Origin: SZAS-3 sp964386785
Lineage (GTDB): Bacteria > Chlamydiota > Chlamydiia > Chlamydiales > JAAKFR01
Assembly (NCBI GenBank): GCA_964386785.1
Contig: CAYLUD010000055.1
Coordinates: forward strand, 1 to 6,698
Reading direction: 5' to 3'
DNA length: 6,698 bases
In this document: piece by piece, positions 5,901-6,698 of the stretch
Layout: the number at the start of each line of letters is the position of its first letter
Numbering within the stretch: position 1 is the stretch's first letter
The notes under the pieces: generated by a model
Databases searched by the model: none
What the model saw: only the letters and a program-made list of their open reading frames with translations
Told to the model about the DNA's origin: nothing
Position numbers and translations under genes: made by a program

Positions 5901-6698
5901 GTCTCCTTTGATGCAAGGTAAGATCGTCTATGAAATATCTATAGGCTCCGAGGAGGAAACCCCACAATATTATCAAAAGATCAATCCTACACCCCATTTA
6001 GTAGATAGGATGTCTTTACGACCGATCTTAGGAAACTGTGTGGAAGAGTTATCAGAAGAATTAACAGAGATAATCAGCCCTTTTGAATCACCACGTCATG
6101 TGTGGATGGAGACAAACCAAGGTTGCCCGAAACATCTTGTGTTTCCTAGGTTCAAAAATGAAGAGGGCAACATGCTACAGTTCTATTTTGATCACGATGA
6201 ATGGAGGATGCATAGGGGGCCTAACTTCTATCTGCAGCCCTGTGCCCCAAAATTGCCTCATTTAGGTGATTTTTGCAATTTCCTGTACTTGACAAGCGAT
6301 CAAGATAAGGCTCTCCTGCTGGTTCCGGTACATCCTGCGGATTGGTCTCGCTCCTTTGATTTGCACATCGATTTTGCACTACCTTATTATGGCTCGAATA
6401 TATATGAAGAAAGCCTACATGGACAATTCGAATATGTTGTTTTGGAATGGAGCGATGGTAGGGTGGTGCCGCGGTCACCAAAGGCTTCTTGCTTTTTAGC
6501 CTATCTATATTTTGTACATCGAGCTTATGTGCCAGCTGCTGAGCTTTTACAACACTTGTTAGCGGGTCCTCCTCTTTCTTTGGCAGATTCTGAAATTCTA
6601 AAATTTTTCTCTGAAAAAAATAGTTACACAAACTCCACTCCCTCTGCTGCAGCAATACGCCTGCATGTCATTGCGCTGAAAAAACGCGCAGGGATTCA
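2890..6698 (+). CDS. Giant putative lipoprotein with protease-like N-terminal domain, 3'-truncated
   Basis: The frame has no stop from 2845 to the window end; about 1,269 codons are visible from TTG 2890. The start is uncertain. TTG 2890, with GAGAG at 2881-2885, gives MRVFFLAISIRCMSPIGC, a short hydrophobic leader ending in a lipobox-like PIGC (C18), followed by a Ser/His/Thr linker. ATG 2854 lies inside the hairpin, ATG 2926 would remove the leader, and ATG 2879 is out of frame. With 2890 as residue 1, GGWPGH (H128), YVFNTGDG (N147, D149) and QRSGTC (Q233, C238) follow the H-(N/D)-Q-C order of CE-clan cysteine proteases. An acidic, serine-rich linker spans about 344-370 (ESEISPYDSNEESEGD onward). 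The remainder is Trp/His-rich, and near the end a helical, repeat-like stretch (FLAYLYFVHRAYVPAAELL, about 1202-1220) appears. From memory this resembles the N-terminal part of large DUF3638-type proteins of environmental Chlamydiae; that domain would lie beyond the window. Function is unproven. Confidence 0.8.
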   Translation, partial: MRVFFLAISIRCMSPIGCSSSHSHTSHTTPDSSIPLDPLDWESQLSLNLFRHIHGDRELIEDTTAGMVETVVLAWLQIYCQKESPKILPLLQLINLANHRYSIEAVQSFIDRLEANKRALMMGGWPGHVLLYYIERHAKNYSFYVFNTGDGVEFHPEIQNNGKTMNCPFLWYPDITREQINQILIPMVGILSQDGQNPCPSNSEPSSFLYEQVWEKILGPPKKNKLDFFITPQRSGTCAYRVFLAWLQFALGRPEYKIWHHALHVNTIQAMTKRGERAGRSSIEAFWLDIAIRNTLYSAAKLLQNRFITEKMAQITLEICNKARTSLSLIPLSKRISYSGFFFESEISPYDSNEESEGDISDSSLESEEYPSDVSLYTWIDIVTGEYAQPFDALDPISYVRTDEGLVKSLQTLYVLFDATEALQQSTPLALLAIDHVIRALPLDTTRWDENLIQQHGGVIEIVRVLQVLHESYVKILSQETHILPRHVHTSLRIIALIHVLVCLDVPSIGDYCFSLPEVDRMLHPSLVYFDPLDWQQSHELWNFFQKIQQPNLNLCEYIPYRNIVADDEGKTVGSPLFHLHRATLYWQRWLRDTLPVDFHRGISHAHSWIPLISRQTEDLEQNSDVIIIPRFRIHDRYAYAGQRILLDLSPEGACWYRENPLVMIQDVLSNVFILDQPRIQTLFEHILFQSTQNISEVAEHPLQEMIQNHVELLINFLERLEQHQITQPKDQMSFRLFWVRCAQRLCRIHSESFRQHVISQIPFMQTWLHHEHIDQYMHGMIHLYLAHAYSVLGIDTLSDQQIQALIISWVSCHNLSNKEVPPDIMPTIRSSFIQNKKYLWACIDSDSYVLHPGILGVRQEDPHLIWRKQRNEWTLDISSPYATEYYSIHLLSLVYRVIEQPDSTALYEFCVAKRLFDYPLIAQRVQGKYILGIQREYGQIRAWYSETHECWMVERLVGGHWYGYIDPEIERPATIPFNLWWTHSHWLLLHKEPGTVQAPCIVVSPLMQGKIVYEISIGSEEETPQYYQKINPTPHLVDRMSLRPILGNCVEELSEELTEIISPFESPRHVWMETNQGCPKHLVFPRFKNEEGNMLQFYFDHDEWRMHRGPNFYLQPCAPKLPHLGDFCNFLYLTSDQDKALLLVPVHPADWSRSFDLHIDFALPYYGSNIYEESLHGQFEYVVLEWSDGRVVPRSPKASCFLAYLYFVHRAYVPAAELLQHLLAGPPLSLADSEILKFFSEKNSYTNSTPSAAAIRLHVIALKKRAGI
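3910..3918 (+). other. T9 tract, potential frameshift or slippage site
   Basis: Nine T residues encode Phe-Phe-Phe in the giant gene and contain the heptamer T TTT TTT in the proper phase (3912-3918). A -1 ribosomal slip, or transcription adding one U, places TGA (3918-3920) directly next. Either event would end the protein at about residue 343, just after the protease-like region. A 19-bp inverted repeat starts at 3919 with no spacer. This is a possibility drawn from the sequence, not evidence that it occurs. Confidence 0.3.
3919..3990 (+). repeat. Two overlapping perfect inverted repeats inside the giant gene
   Basis: Repeat 1 pairs 3919-3937 with 3959-3977 (19 bp, 21-base loop). Repeat 2 pairs 3939-3960 with 3969-3990 (22 bp, 8-base loop). 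The right arm of one overlaps both arms of the other, so only one hairpin can form at a time. GAATCAGAG occurs directly at 3919, 3952 and 3985, and its complement CTCTGATTC at 3969. The DNA encodes the acidic linker (SEISPYDSNEESEGDIS and on). Such quasi-palindromes commonly arise by template switching during replication. Confidence 0.9.

Noticed and set aside
6221..6655. A 144-residue open frame on the minus strand
   Set aside because: It lies wholly inside the giant + strand gene, has no recognisable motif or ribosome binding site, and its length is expected by chance opposite a long coding frame.

Overview
The window looks like a chromosomal segment from a bacterium of the phylum Chlamydiae, probably an environmental (amoeba-associated or 'chlamydia-like') lineage. 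The clues are a small lipoprotein that resembles, from memory, the chlamydial CT734-type lipoprotein, and a giant protein whose N-terminal motifs resemble the very large DUF3638-type proteins that I recall from environmental Chlamydiae and some other intracellular bacteria. Both resemblances are recollection and were not searched. All recognised genes lie on the + strand. I see no insertion sequence, tRNA, CRISPR array or phage gene.

Layout. Bases 1-909 hold the 3' part of a GT4-type (GT-B fold) glycosyltransferase whose start lies outside the window. Bases 910-1053 hold no gene, only a candidate promoter near the end. Bases 1054-1278 encode a likely two-helix small membrane protein of 74 residues. 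Bases 1311-1931 encode MazG, a nucleoside triphosphate pyrophosphohydrolase, here in a short form. Bases 1955-2059 hold the small SRP RNA (ffs) with its diagnostic domain IV loop. Bases 2060-2178 are a promoter-bearing spacer with an A9 tract inside a candidate promoter. Bases 2179-2844 encode a lipoprotein, followed by a perfect 13-bp hairpin.

From about 2890 to the window end, one uninterrupted reading frame of more than 1,260 codons encodes a giant protein that continues past the window. It begins with a lipoprotein-like leader. Its first ~300 residues carry a His ... Asn/Asp ... Gln-x4-Cys arrangement like that of CE-clan cysteine proteases (the YopJ/Ulp1 type). An acidic, serine-rich linker follows, then a long region of unrecognised sequence.

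The most interesting points are in and just before the giant gene. The first is the possible cysteine-protease-like domain. The second is a start region where a hairpin holds an out-of-frame ATG that a T8 tract could join to the main frame. The third is a T9 tract in which a -1 slip hits an immediate TGA, next to two overlapping, mutually exclusive perfect inverted repeats. Together these could give a short form ending right after the protease-like domain.

The genes do not form one obvious pathway. They combine envelope functions (glycosyltransferase, lipoproteins), housekeeping (MazG, SRP RNA) and one large accessory protein.
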